A DNA stretch of 21,230 nucleotides. Source: an uncultured Treponema sp. GTDB lineage: Bacteria > Spirochaetota > Spirochaetia > Treponematales > Treponemataceae. Every line of letters starts with the position of its first letter. Position 1 is the first letter of the stretch. The stretch spans positions 1 to 21,230 of the forward strand of contig CALINC010000039.1 of the NCBI GenBank assembly GCA_938045195.1, read 5' to 3'. Both the position numbers and the translations under genes were made by a program. Positions 6,616 through 14,108 of the stretch are shown in pieces. Under the pieces are notes generated by a model. The model had not been told where the DNA came from. It searched no databases and worked only from the letters and a program-made list of their open reading frames with translations.

Positions 6616-7139
6616 TCTTGCCATTCTCCTTCGGTAAATACCGCTTCGCGAGTATTGGATGATTTAAAAGAAACTTCATTTTGCTTGGAATGCAAAAATA
6701 TCGTCCTTTTTAAATTACAATTTTGAAAAAACGTATAATTAAGGTCTGCAAACATAAAGTGCGAATTATATAAATCGGAATCGCTAAAATAAACTGCTTC
6801 GGTTTTTATTCCGTTAAAGTTATTATGCAATAATTCGGAATTTTTAAAATCGGTTTTCGATATTTCAGTCCCTCCGAAAGAAGTAAATTGAATATTTGAA
6901 TTTGTAAAATCGGAATTTTTAATTACGCAAAAATTAAAAAAGCACATTCGTAACCTTAAATTCCTGCAATTACAATTTAGAAATTTTGAATTTGAAAAAT
7001 TACAGCCTGTAAATTTTTTACCGGTAAAATCTATATTATAAAATTCAAGTCCTGAAAAATTTAAACTGTTTATACTTTCAGAGTTTTTTAAAATTAAAAG
7101 AAAATCCTGATACTTAATTTTTTCACAAGGATTAAACAT
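6612..7139 (-). CDS. Pentapeptide-repeat protein
   Basis: A 175-aa protein whose residues from about 28 to 170 follow the five-residue pattern with a central Phe or Leu (for example LNFSG-LEFYN-IDFTG-KKFTG-CNFSN-SKFLN, later SDFTN, TDFKN, SELLH, SDLYN, ADLNY, CNLKR). This predicts a right-handed quadrilateral beta-helix. Some members of this fold mimic DNA and protect gyrase; others have unknown roles. No signal peptide. The ATG at 7139 overlaps the end of the GNAT gene by 8 bp; an in-frame GTG at 7145 is an alternative and neither has a strong ribosome site. The end overlaps the MBL-fold gene by 4 bp. Biological role unknown. Confidence 0.82.
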   Translation of the reverse strand: MFNPCEKIKYQDFLLILKNSESINSLNFSGLEFYNIDFTGKKFTGCNFSNSKFLNCNCRNLRLRMCFFNFCVIKNSDFTNSNIQFTSFGGTEISKTDFKNSELLHNNFNGIKTEAVYFSDSDLYNSHFMFADLNYTFFQNCNLKRTIFLHSKQNEVSFKSSNTREAVFTEGEWQE

Positions 7140-7707
7140 CCGCACCTACTACAGGTTTACTCATATCATACCCTAATTCGTAATAATGATTATTATTATA
7201 GTCAAATTCTTTTATAACTTCAAACCCTGTTTTTTTTGTATGAGCTGCAAAAGAGCGCGGATTTGCTTTGTTTATAAAAGTGATCATTATAGGAAAACGT
7301 TTTTGCATTTCTTTTCTTGATGTTTCAAACAAATTACGCACTACGTTTTTTCCGCGGTATTTTTTATCAATACATACCGGTCCATACTGAAAAGAATTTT
7401 CCGTTGTAAGCGTTTTTCCCAAATACGTTACATTAGGCAAATCTTTAATCATAAATTGGAACATCGGCCATGCAGACCAAAACTTCCAAGAGGCTGCCAT
7501 AGCATAAGCGGCTACCCTGCCTTCATCATCACAAGCAATCGTAAGCCCGTTTTCTTTTTCGATAATATCTTTAAACTGTTCATAAGTGAATTCGGTAGTT
7601 ACAAAACCGTCTTTTTTATCTTCTTCACTTACCGTCGATACATGATATTTTTTTTGAAGCTCGCTGACAGCTTTAATATCATCAATAGTTGCACTTCTGT
7701 ATTTCAT
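7132..7707 (-). CDS. GNAT-family N-acetyltransferase
   Basis: A 191-aa protein with the GNAT layout: N-terminal RSATIDDIKAVSEL (beta1-alpha1), central strand QYGPVCIDKKYRGKNVVR at about 107-124, where the acetyl-CoA pyrophosphate loop should be, and a C-terminal NPRSFAAHTKKTGFEVI typical of the family. The loop is diverged (R-G-K-N-V-V where R-x-x-G-x-G/A is usual), so activity should not be taken for granted. Substrate cannot be told from sequence. It is first in a four-gene operon with its own promoter and an AAGGGG ribosome site before the ATG. Confidence 0.82.
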   Translation of the reverse strand: MKYRSATIDDIKAVSELQKKYHVSTVSEEDKKDGFVTTEFTYEQFKDIIEKENGLTIACDDEGRVAAYAMAASWKFWSAWPMFQFMIKDLPNVTYLGKTLTTENSFQYGPVCIDKKYRGKNVVRNLFETSRKEMQKRFPIMITFINKANPRSFAAHTKKTGFEVIKEFDYNNNHYYELGYDMSKPVVGADV

Positions 7708-7726
7708 AACTTACCCCTTATTTTAT

Positions 7727-7754
7727 ATTATATACATAATAAAAAATATTGCAA
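7727..7754 (-). promoter_or_regulatory. Candidate promoter of the GNAT-led operon
   Basis: On the minus strand: TTGCAA (-35, 7749-7754), a 16-bp spacer, TATAAT (-10, 7727-7732). The start near 7720 gives a leader of about 13 nt holding AAGGGG. It lies in the 51-bp gap after the Smr gene, so the GNAT operon can be transcribed separately. Confidence 0.6.
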
Positions 7755-7758
7755 GCAC

Positions 7759-8271
7759 TTAATTTTTTAAAATAACCCATGTTGAACCCGAACCGCCGTC
7801 CGCATTTTTCGGATGCCCTGTTTCGCCTGCTATTTTTTGTTTTTCCAAATACGCTCTCACAAAAGACGGTAATACGCCTCCGCCCTCCGAATGGATTCCT
7901 TTTCCATGAATTATTAAAACTTTCCTAATCCCTTTTCGTTTCGCATCATCAAAAAATATATTCAACGCTTCTTCAGCTTCAATACAAGTCATTCCGTGTA
8001 AATCAATTTCAGCTTCGCAGCGCATATTGCGCAAATGTCTACGCTCTTGTGCATAATTTATTTCACCGTCTTCATTTACCGAATCTTTATCATAAATACC
8101 GTTATGCCGAAGCCAAGCATCTATCGGATGTACCTTTTTTTTACGCTCTTCTTTTATTTCCTGCTCGATAACTTTTTTATTTCTTTTATCTTTTTTTATT
8201 TGTTTTTTACCGTAAGACTTCCCCGTCATATCGTCCCACTGCTTTAAAATATCACCGAAATCCTTTGCCAT
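7759..8271 (-). CDS. Smr-domain protein
   Basis: A 170-aa protein with a lysine-rich, probably coiled or disordered N-terminus (1-50) and a C-terminal Smr domain (about 85-170). The hallmark motifs DLHGMT (90-95), HGKG (122-125) and the closing GSTWVIL are present. Stand-alone Smr domains act as nucleases or nucleic-acid-binding modules; the MutS2-attached form handles branched DNA or collided ribosomes. The precise role here is unknown. The ATG has a strong AAGGAG site (8278-8283) and starts 15 bp after the BatD-like gene, so it may be the last gene of the long Bat transcript. Confidence 0.88.
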   Translation of the reverse strand: MAKDFGDILKQWDDMTGKSYGKKQIKKDKRNKKVIEQEIKEERKKKVHPIDAWLRHNGIYDKDSVNEDGEINYAQERRHLRNMRCEAEIDLHGMTCIEAEEALNIFFDDAKRKGIRKVLIIHGKGIHSEGGGVLPSFVRAYLEKQKIAGETGHPKNADGGSGSTWVILKN

Positions 8272-8286
8272 ACAAAACTCCTTTTA

Positions 8287-9705
8287 TTACTCTATAATGA
8301 TAAAATCTTTTATAAGTTTCCAACCGCCGGTTTTATCCGTTTTTTCAACATAAACCCATAAGCCTGTTTTCTTTTTGATAATTACGGTTTCGCCCGGTTT
8401 TAATTCGCTTGCAGCTGTACCCGATAATTCAGGGATATGATAAATAAAATTAACGGTACTCGTATCTTGCGGAACATAAACAGCCTTTTGATAGTATGAA
8501 TCCGCAAACAAATAAGCATGTATACAGAACAAAAACAAAGCAGGTACAATAAACAAAACAATTGAAAACGAAAAAAGTTTCCGCTTTTTAATTTTATTTA
8601 ATGCAACAACAAAACAACTGAGAAAAATAAAGAAAAACGATAATATAAAACTGATTTTTTTTAAAAATACCGGATATACGGTAAAAGATTCTTTTATACC
8701 CAACTCTTTTTCTATATTGAGCCTATTATTTTTTATCTTAAACGTAAAAAGCTGCTTTGATTCTTTTAGTCTAAGGTCTGCAATTTTTGCCGCTTTTGTT
8801 TTAATGATTTCAAAATCGGAATTTAAAAAGTTAAGATTATTTTTTTTCACGGAATTGCTATCTAGGGCATGCCGTAAACTTTCATTTGCGATTAACGCCT
8901 CAGTATTTTCTTTTTTTTGCAGAGAAGCCGCAGGATAAACGAAAATCATTTCTGAGCTGATAATTATTCTCCCAGGGCTCTTATCGTTTGCCTTAATAAT
9001 CAAATTAGGTTCAGGGAGCGGCTGTTCTCCTACGGCAATGGGTGTCCAATAAAAACAGGCAAGGTTTTGCCAACCATAATCTTGCGGCGGTGTAACAGGA
9101 ACATCATTGATACTGCATACTTCTAAAATTGAATTTTCAGGAGCTTGACACAATATTTCAGAAATGTGATTATTTTTTTCGGTGTTAGGATTATAAAAAA
9201 AACCTGTTAAAACAAGTAAATATGTTTTTCCTTGTAATGCAGCTTTAATTTGTTTATTTTTTTCAGAAAAAATTTTCCATTTAAATTCCGTTTTTGCAGA
9301 AAGTATAGGAGGTTCGACGGTAATTGAAAAGTCTTTAAGCTTAATAATCCAAGAACCTGATTTTAATTTAGGTTTTAAAACAAAAATACCGGCTTTTTTT
9401 AACTTATATTTATTTTTTATTATGATGCCATTATATAATTTCTCAGTTTCCGTTTCTATAAACTCAAGACAAGGATCTTCTATATGCAGTTTGGAAAATT
9501 GTAATTTATTTTTATAATCCCGCAAGGTTTCATTTAATGTTATGTGTACGGCAAAATATGAATCAATAAATAAAGGTTCATCAGTATATTCTATATTAAC
9601 AGGAAAATTATTTTCACCGTATAAAAACAAATTAAAAACTATAAAAAATAAAATTAATAATCGTATGCAGGCGGAGCTTTTTCCGTTACATTTGTATTTT
9701 GCCAC
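8287..9705 (-). CDS. BatD-like membrane protein with C-terminal SH3-like domain
   Basis: A 472-aa envelope protein. It has a signal sequence (hydrophobic about 13-29), a periplasmic beta-rich region (30-345) like the BatD/oxygen-tolerance family, two membrane segments (351-370 and 378-402), then a small SH3-like domain (about 405-472: YVPQDTSTVNF, ELKPGETVIIKKKTGLWVYVE, GGWKLI). The predicted topology puts both the beta region and the SH3 domain in the periplasm. The start is GTG, backed by an excellent AAGGAG site with 8-nt spacing; this makes a 52-bp overlap with the TPR gene. Bat proteins are thought to form an envelope complex with BatA and BatB; the exact function is unsettled. Assignment to BatD rests on position and architecture, not on a sharp motif. 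Confidence 0.72.
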   Translation of the reverse strand: MAKYKCNGKSSACIRLLILFFIVFNLFLYGENNFPVNIEYTDEPLFIDSYFAVHITLNETLRDYKNKLQFSKLHIEDPCLEFIETETEKLYNGIIIKNKYKLKKAGIFVLKPKLKSGSWIIKLKDFSITVEPPILSAKTEFKWKIFSEKNKQIKAALQGKTYLLVLTGFFYNPNTEKNNHISEILCQAPENSILEVCSINDVPVTPPQDYGWQNLACFYWTPIAVGEQPLPEPNLIIKANDKSPGRIIISSEMIFVYPAASLQKKENTEALIANESLRHALDSNSVKKNNLNFLNSDFEIIKTKAAKIADLRLKESKQLFTFKIKNNRLNIEKELGIKESFTVYPVFLKKISFILSFFFIFLSCFVVALNKIKKRKLFSFSIVLFIVPALFLFCIHAYLFADSYYQKAVYVPQDTSTVNFIYHIPELSGTAASELKPGETVIIKKKTGLWVYVEKTDKTGGWKLIKDFIIIE

Positions 9706-10265
9706 TCTTCTTTCTCCTTTTTCCGTATTAGGTCCATCACGGCTTTATCAAAAACTTCATCATTTTTTTGACTTCCCTCCCCTTTTTCCGAAAAGGTTTG
9801 TGTTTTTGAATTTTGTTTTTTTAAATATTTTTTACTTAATTCGTAATTTATTTTTGCATCGACATTATTAGAAGCATACTCTAAAGATTTTCTAAAATAT
9901 TCGGCTGCTTTATCATAATGTTTCATCTTAAATGCAATAATTCCATGTTGATAATATAGTGAAGAATTTAAATTTTCATCTTTTATTTTTTTTATATTCT
10001 CAAACCGCTCAAGAGCAGATGTATCTTCATTTTGCATAACATAAGTAGAGCCGAGCCCAAAATCGGAATACGCCTTTATTACTCGATTGTTTAATTCATT
10101 TGCAGTCTCAAAAGAATTTAAAAAAGAAGAGGAAGCATTTATCCAATTATTTTGCTTCCACTCCATATACCCCTCAAAAATAATTAAGCGAGCTTTATTT
10201 TCTTTTGTACAACCTAAAAATAAAAAGCAAAACAGGCAAAAAAAAGATTTACTTATTTTTTCCAT
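9654..10265 (-). CDS. batC: TPR lipoprotein, BatC-like
   Basis: A 203-aa protein with a lipoprotein signal peptide (hydrophobic 6-18, lipobox FLGC, Cys19), then tetratricopeptide repeats: about 30-60, 62-95 (YSDFGLGSTYVMQNEDTSAL) and 101-135 (YYQHGIIAFKMKHYDKAAEY). A charged, low-complexity tail follows (about 145-203). This matches BatC, the TPR protein encoded beside BatA and BatB in spirochaetes and Bacteroidetes, thought to scaffold the Bat complex at the membrane. A GGAGG ribosome site lies 11 nt before the ATG, inside the end of batB (17-bp overlap). The 3' end overlaps the next gene by 52 bp. The symbol is by position and architecture. Confidence 0.8.
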   Translation of the reverse strand: MEKISKSFFCLFCFLFLGCTKENKARLIIFEGYMEWKQNNWINASSSFLNSFETANELNNRVIKAYSDFGLGSTYVMQNEDTSALERFENIKKIKDENLNSSLYYQHGIIAFKMKHYDKAAEYFRKSLEYASNNVDAKINYELSKKYLKKQNSKTQTFSEKGEGSQKNDEVFDKAVMDLIRKKEKEEWQNTNVTEKAPPAYDY

Positions 10266-11205
10266 AAAAACATAAACCTCCGCAGCATATAAATATAAAA
10301 GAAATTAAAAGCATTTCAAAATTTCTTTTTACGGGTTCTTGAATATAAACCATTTTTTCTACGTTTTCAACGCCGGAATTGATTGCATTAAGAATTTCGG
10401 ATATGGCACCGTTTTGTAATGCGGAAATATACATTGAGCCGTCTCCCGCAATTTTTGCAGCTTTAGACAAAAGAGCTTCATGTAATTTTACATCCACAAA
10501 CTGAGCCTTGCCCGCTTCATCAAGTACAGAAATTTTTGTTTCCGTTTCGGTTCCGAAACCTGCAATCAATAAAACGGCATCGGTTTTTTTTACAATTTCT
10601 GCAGCGGATAAAAGAGAACCTTTAGTTTCGCCGCCGTCGGTACATAAAAGAATAATTTTAGAGTTTCCCCTGTTTTCGCCAAAGGAATTTAACGCAAGCA
10701 AAACGCCGGCTTCCAAATCCGTTCCGTATGAAGAAAAAATATTCGGCGATAAAGAATCGATTGCAGAACTAATTGCATTTTTTTCATAGGTAAGCGGTAC
10801 CGATAAAATCCCTGAACCTTTTGTAATAACCAAGCCGCATGAAGAACGCTTTAATTGGTCTAAAATAATTTTTAAAAATTGTTTTTGTACGGCGAGTCTG
10901 TTAGGTTTTATATCCGAAGCAGTCATGCTTTTTGAAATATCCGCAACAAATATTACCGAAGTTCCTCTTCTCCGGATTGAAACCGGTTTTGCGCCCCACA
11001 ATGGACATGCAAATGATAAAACTAAAAATATCCATGCGAGAGAAAAGAAAAATGCTCTCAGTTCAATTCTTTTTATAATTTTTTTTGAATTTAAAACATC
11101 TCCGTAATAGATTTTCAGTTTTCGTATATTTATAAAAAACAAAATTAAAACAGGTATCAAAACTAAAATTAAAAACAAATAATACACATTTTCAAATTCA
11201 ATCAT
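10249..11205 (-). CDS. batB: BatB, membrane-anchored von Willebrand factor A protein
   Basis: A 318-aa protein: two N-terminal membrane segments (about 8-27 and 51-70), a VWA domain (about 80-275) and a C-terminal membrane segment (about 298-314). The MIDAS metal motif DISKS (Asp89, Ser91, Ser93) is intact, with a later TDGGE. This is the BatA/BatB layout; such proteins are thought to bind partners in the periplasm together with MoxR-type ATPases. I chose the ATG at 11205 over the in-frame start at 11256: it gives an ATGA 4-bp overlap with batA and a sensible first membrane segment, and an AGGTG site precedes it. Confidence 0.85.
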   Translation of the reverse strand: MIEFENVYYLFLILVLIPVLILFFINIRKLKIYYGDVLNSKKIIKRIELRAFFFSLAWIFLVLSFACPLWGAKPVSIRRRGTSVIFVADISKSMTASDIKPNRLAVQKQFLKIILDQLKRSSCGLVITKGSGILSVPLTYEKNAISSAIDSLSPNIFSSYGTDLEAGVLLALNSFGENRGNSKIILLCTDGGETKGSLLSAAEIVKKTDAVLLIAGFGTETETKISVLDEAGKAQFVDVKLHEALLSKAAKIAGDGSMYISALQNGAISEILNAINSGVENVEKMVYIQEPVKRNFEMLLISFIFICCGGLCFYGKNK

Positions 11206-12200
11206 AATGTAACACCTAATAATATTCTGCGTATAAACCATGAAAAAATAAAACATAGTATTGCCGACATCAAAAAATATGCAGATAAATTTTCTTCAGA
11301 GGTTTGAATAAAATCGGATTGAGCTGCCGGCACTTGTTTTGAAATTATATGAAAAATTTCTTCAAGCATTTCAGTAGAATTTACGGAAGCATATTTGCCG
11401 TTTCCGTATTGAGCAATTTTTTTTAATTCCCGCTCATCAAATTTCGAAAATAGCGAGCCTGAATATGTTTTACCTGTTTTCTTATCGGTATATTCAACAA
11501 GTGTATATCCCGAATTCCCGATACCGATAACATAAAATCCTATTCCCTTATTTGTTAAAGCCTCAGCAGCCGTTTTAGGATTTATCTCGCCCGTATTGTT
11601 TTCACCGTCGCTCAATAAAATAATATATGATGAATTTGAAACGGTTTTTGCGGTATACAATGCACAAACGGCTATACCCATTCCTATTGCAGTACCCTCG
11701 CCAAGTTCACCGATAGATAAAGAATTAAGACGCGATAAAAATACATTATGATCAACCGTAGGCGGAACAATAAGTGCCGCAGAACTCGCAAGAGCCGTAA
11801 GCCCAAATGAATCTCCATGATATTTATGTACGAATTTTTGAATAATTTTTTTTGCACTCTCTATTCTTGATTCTCCGCTAATATCTTTCGCAGCCATTGA
11901 AGGGCTTATATCCACTAAAAACATAATAGAATTTCCTGAGCCGGTATATACTTGCGTGTTTCTAAAAACGACGGGCTCAGTCAATGCAATAATTACAAAA
12001 CTTATTCCTGCATATAAAAAAAAATATGAAAGGAAATATGCAGTTTTTAAAAAAGGATTTGCTTTCGGGACAACACCGTTCCAATTTAATAGATTAAATT
12101 TTAATTCCGAACAAAAAAACAATCCCGATTTTTTTAAAAAGAAAAAAATCGGAAATATTAAAAATAGCAAAAATAAAACAGGATAATTAAAACTGAACAT
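11202..12200 (-). CDS. batA: BatA, membrane-anchored von Willebrand factor A protein
   Basis: A 332-aa paralogue of BatB: N-terminal membrane segments (about 6-23 and 55-73), a VWA domain (about 90-290) with intact MIDAS motif DISPS (Asp97, Ser99, Ser101), GEGTAIG as the threonine ligand region and LLSDGEN as the distal Asp, then a C-terminal membrane segment (about 307-325). The ATG at 12200 is favoured over an in-frame TTG at 12209 because a GAGGG site lies 9 nt upstream and the gene then starts 1 nt after the preceding stop codon. It overlaps batB by 4 bp. Functional role in the envelope is inferred from the family. Confidence 0.86.
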   Translation of the reverse strand: MFSFNYPVLFLLFLIFPIFFFLKKSGLFFCSELKFNLLNWNGVVPKANPFLKTAYFLSYFFLYAGISFVIIALTEPVVFRNTQVYTGSGNSIMFLVDISPSMAAKDISGESRIESAKKIIQKFVHKYHGDSFGLTALASSAALIVPPTVDHNVFLSRLNSLSIGELGEGTAIGMGIAVCALYTAKTVSNSSYIILLSDGENNTGEINPKTAAEALTNKGIGFYVIGIGNSGYTLVEYTDKKTGKTYSGSLFSKFDERELKKIAQYGNGKYASVNSTEMLEEIFHIISKQVPAAQSDFIQTSEENLSAYFLMSAILCFIFSWFIRRILLGVTL

Positions 12201-12201
12201 T

Positions 12202-13119
12202 TTATACAACCCTCTTTTTTTCTTTTACGGATTCCGTTTTATGTAATTCAGCTTCCGCAATCTTTACCAAACTGAAAATTTTATTTAAAAAAATTATACA
12301 TTCTTTTTCCATATCATCGGCTGATATTAATTTAGGCATACCGAAACGCATATCCCTCAAATTTAAAAATATTTTTTCAAACTCAAAATAAATTCCATAG
12401 GAAGTTTCAAACTTTTTTTTTAACTTAAAAAGGACTTCAGAATATGTAAGTGCATTAAAACCGTTTTTAATATCTTGTTGCGTTATTAAACTAAAACAAT
12501 ACAATCTAACAGCTCCTTCAAATTCTTTTAACCAATTTTTTAATAATAAATTTATTTCTTCTTGAGTTTTCTTTTGCAGCACTTTACTGCTTATGTTTTT
12601 TTGAAGCCGTCTTAAACTTTTATTTAAAATTCTTACGCGCTTTTTTTGAATATGCAAAAATGAATTTAAAAAAAATCTCCTCCGTATTATCTGAAAAATA
12701 AATATTGCACTGAATATAAAAAGAATACATGCAGCAGCGATGCTATACAGCAAACTCATGGTTCCCGGCATCAGCACTGGAGGACGCGGCGGCTGTAAAA
12801 CTTCCGTTTGGGTTTTTTCTAAAATTGATGAGATAAAAACTTGAGGAATATCATCATATATTCCTGCACAGCTTAAATCGGGAAATGAAATATTACCGGT
12901 TTCCCACGGAATAAACATAATTGAAATATATTCTTTTTTATCCTGCCGCTTAATTTTAATTTCGGTAATTTTCATACATTCATTTTGTTTTATTTTTTCA
13001 ATTTGAAATATACCGCCGGTTAAAACAGAAGGATCAAAACTTGAAAAGAAATCTATGGGAAATAAAAATTCGGCAGTATCGCCTACAAATACTTGCTGAG
13101 GAATTAAAATTCCTTCCAT
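12202..13119 (-). CDS. Single-span membrane protein of the Bat operon, function unknown
   Basis: A 305-aa protein with a beta-rich N-terminal region (1-115, with FVGDTAEFLF and FIPWETGNISFPDL typical of BatD-like beta-domains), a proline-rich hinge (PPRPPVLMPG, about 110-119), one membrane segment (about 122-145) followed by RRR, and a basic, coiled-coil-like cytoplasmic region (about 155-300). No cleavable signal peptide is visible and an in-frame stop lies just upstream of the ATG. The start has a GGAG site and overlaps the DUF58 gene by 16 bp. It sits between DUF58 and batA, where spirochaete Bat operons carry a poorly known protein; I do not recognise a named family. Confidence 0.7.
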   Translation of the reverse strand: MEGILIPQQVFVGDTAEFLFPIDFFSSFDPSVLTGGIFQIEKIKQNECMKITEIKIKRQDKKEYISIMFIPWETGNISFPDLSCAGIYDDIPQVFISSILEKTQTEVLQPPRPPVLMPGTMSLLYSIAAACILFIFSAIFIFQIIRRRFFLNSFLHIQKKRVRILNKSLRRLQKNISSKVLQKKTQEEINLLLKNWLKEFEGAVRLYCFSLITQQDIKNGFNALTYSEVLFKLKKKFETSYGIYFEFEKIFLNLRDMRFGMPKLISADDMEKECIIFLNKIFSLVKIAEAELHKTESVKEKKRVV

Positions 13120-14090
13120 ACATTTTCTCCGATTTTATCAATATTGTTTTTTAAAACATATCTATTATTTTTCTTTGATAAAAAAAATTCGCTTAAAACT
13201 TTTGCGGCATTATCATTTATATTCAATAAGACCGGATACGCAAGACAGCGCTTACATAAATTTTCCCAACGCAATAATTCTTCATAATAATTCTTCTTAT
13301 ATTCAATTTGAAAATTCTTATTGCTTGTAGGAATAAGAGTCTTAAACCCAGACTCTGCATCTTTTGCAGGAATTGTTCCTGTTTTATGCAGCATAAAATC
13401 CGTATCGCTTGTAATACGTATGCAGACAGTATCATGCTTTGAAGCTAAAAGACCGAGTTGTTTTTCAAATCCTTCAACTTTAAAATCTGAAATGATCATA
13501 ACGAGAGAACGGGAACGTAAAATTTTCGAAACCGCTGTAAGAGACGAGGCTAAATTCGTTCCTCTTTGAAAATGCGGTTTTATATTTTTGTAAAATGCAA
13601 AATTTTCCATTGATTTTAAAATTGAAAGAATATGGTCTTCTCCGCTATGCGGCAAAAACATCGGACCTTTCCCGCCCGAAAAAAAAACAGCCCCAACAGG
13701 TGAAAAAATATTATGGGCAGCGAACGCCAACAAAGCAGATACTTCAGCAGCCTTTTCTTTAGGCGTAAATTTTCCGCCGCCTATCGACATAGAATGTGAA
13801 AAATCCGTACACAAAAAAACCGTTAAATCGCGGTCTTCACGGTACAGTTCAACAAAAGTTTTACCGCTGCGTGCCGTCAAATTCCAATCTATGGTTCTAA
13901 CATCATCACCGGCTTCATACTCACGCACCGAATCAAATTCTATACCTTGTCCGCGGAAAGCCGAACTAAAACACCCCGTCCGTAAGCCCTCCGAGATTAA
14001 GAGAGAAGAAATTTTTAACTGCTTTGCCCTTTCGGCAATAAATCCGATTTCCACGCGATATATTTTAATATGAAAAGATTTTTTTTTCAA
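13104..14090 (-). CDS. DUF58 protein (VWA-like, Bat/MoxR-associated)
   Basis: A 328-aa protein of family DUF58, usually found with MoxR ATPases and VWA proteins. The signature is clear: FRGQGIEFDSVREYEAGDD (45-63), RTIDWNLTARSG (65-76), then DFSHS (Asp96-Ser100), the MIDAS-like site of its VWA-like fold. There is no membrane segment, so it is probably cytoplasmic, working with the Bat membrane proteins. The start is assigned to a TTG at 14090, for lack of an ATG before the conserved region; no ribosome site is seen. A GTG 12 codons later is the alternative, so the exact N-terminus is uncertain. It lies 18 bp after the MFS gene. No MoxR gene adjoins it. Confidence 0.85.
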   Translation of the reverse strand: MKKKSFHIKIYRVEIGFIAERAKQLKISSLLISEGLRTGCFSSAFRGQGIEFDSVREYEAGDDVRTIDWNLTARSGKTFVELYREDRDLTVFLCTDFSHSMSIGGGKFTPKEKAAEVSALLAFAAHNIFSPVGAVFFSGGKGPMFLPHSGEDHILSILKSMENFAFYKNIKPHFQRGTNLASSLTAVSKILRSRSLVMIISDFKVEGFEKQLGLLASKHDTVCIRITSDTDFMLHKTGTIPAKDAESGFKTLIPTSNKNFQIEYKKNYYEELLRWENLCKRCLAYPVLLNINDNAAKVLSEFFLSKKNNRYVLKNNIDKIGENVWKEF

Positions 14091-14108
14091 GCAGAATATG
14101 TTTACCGA

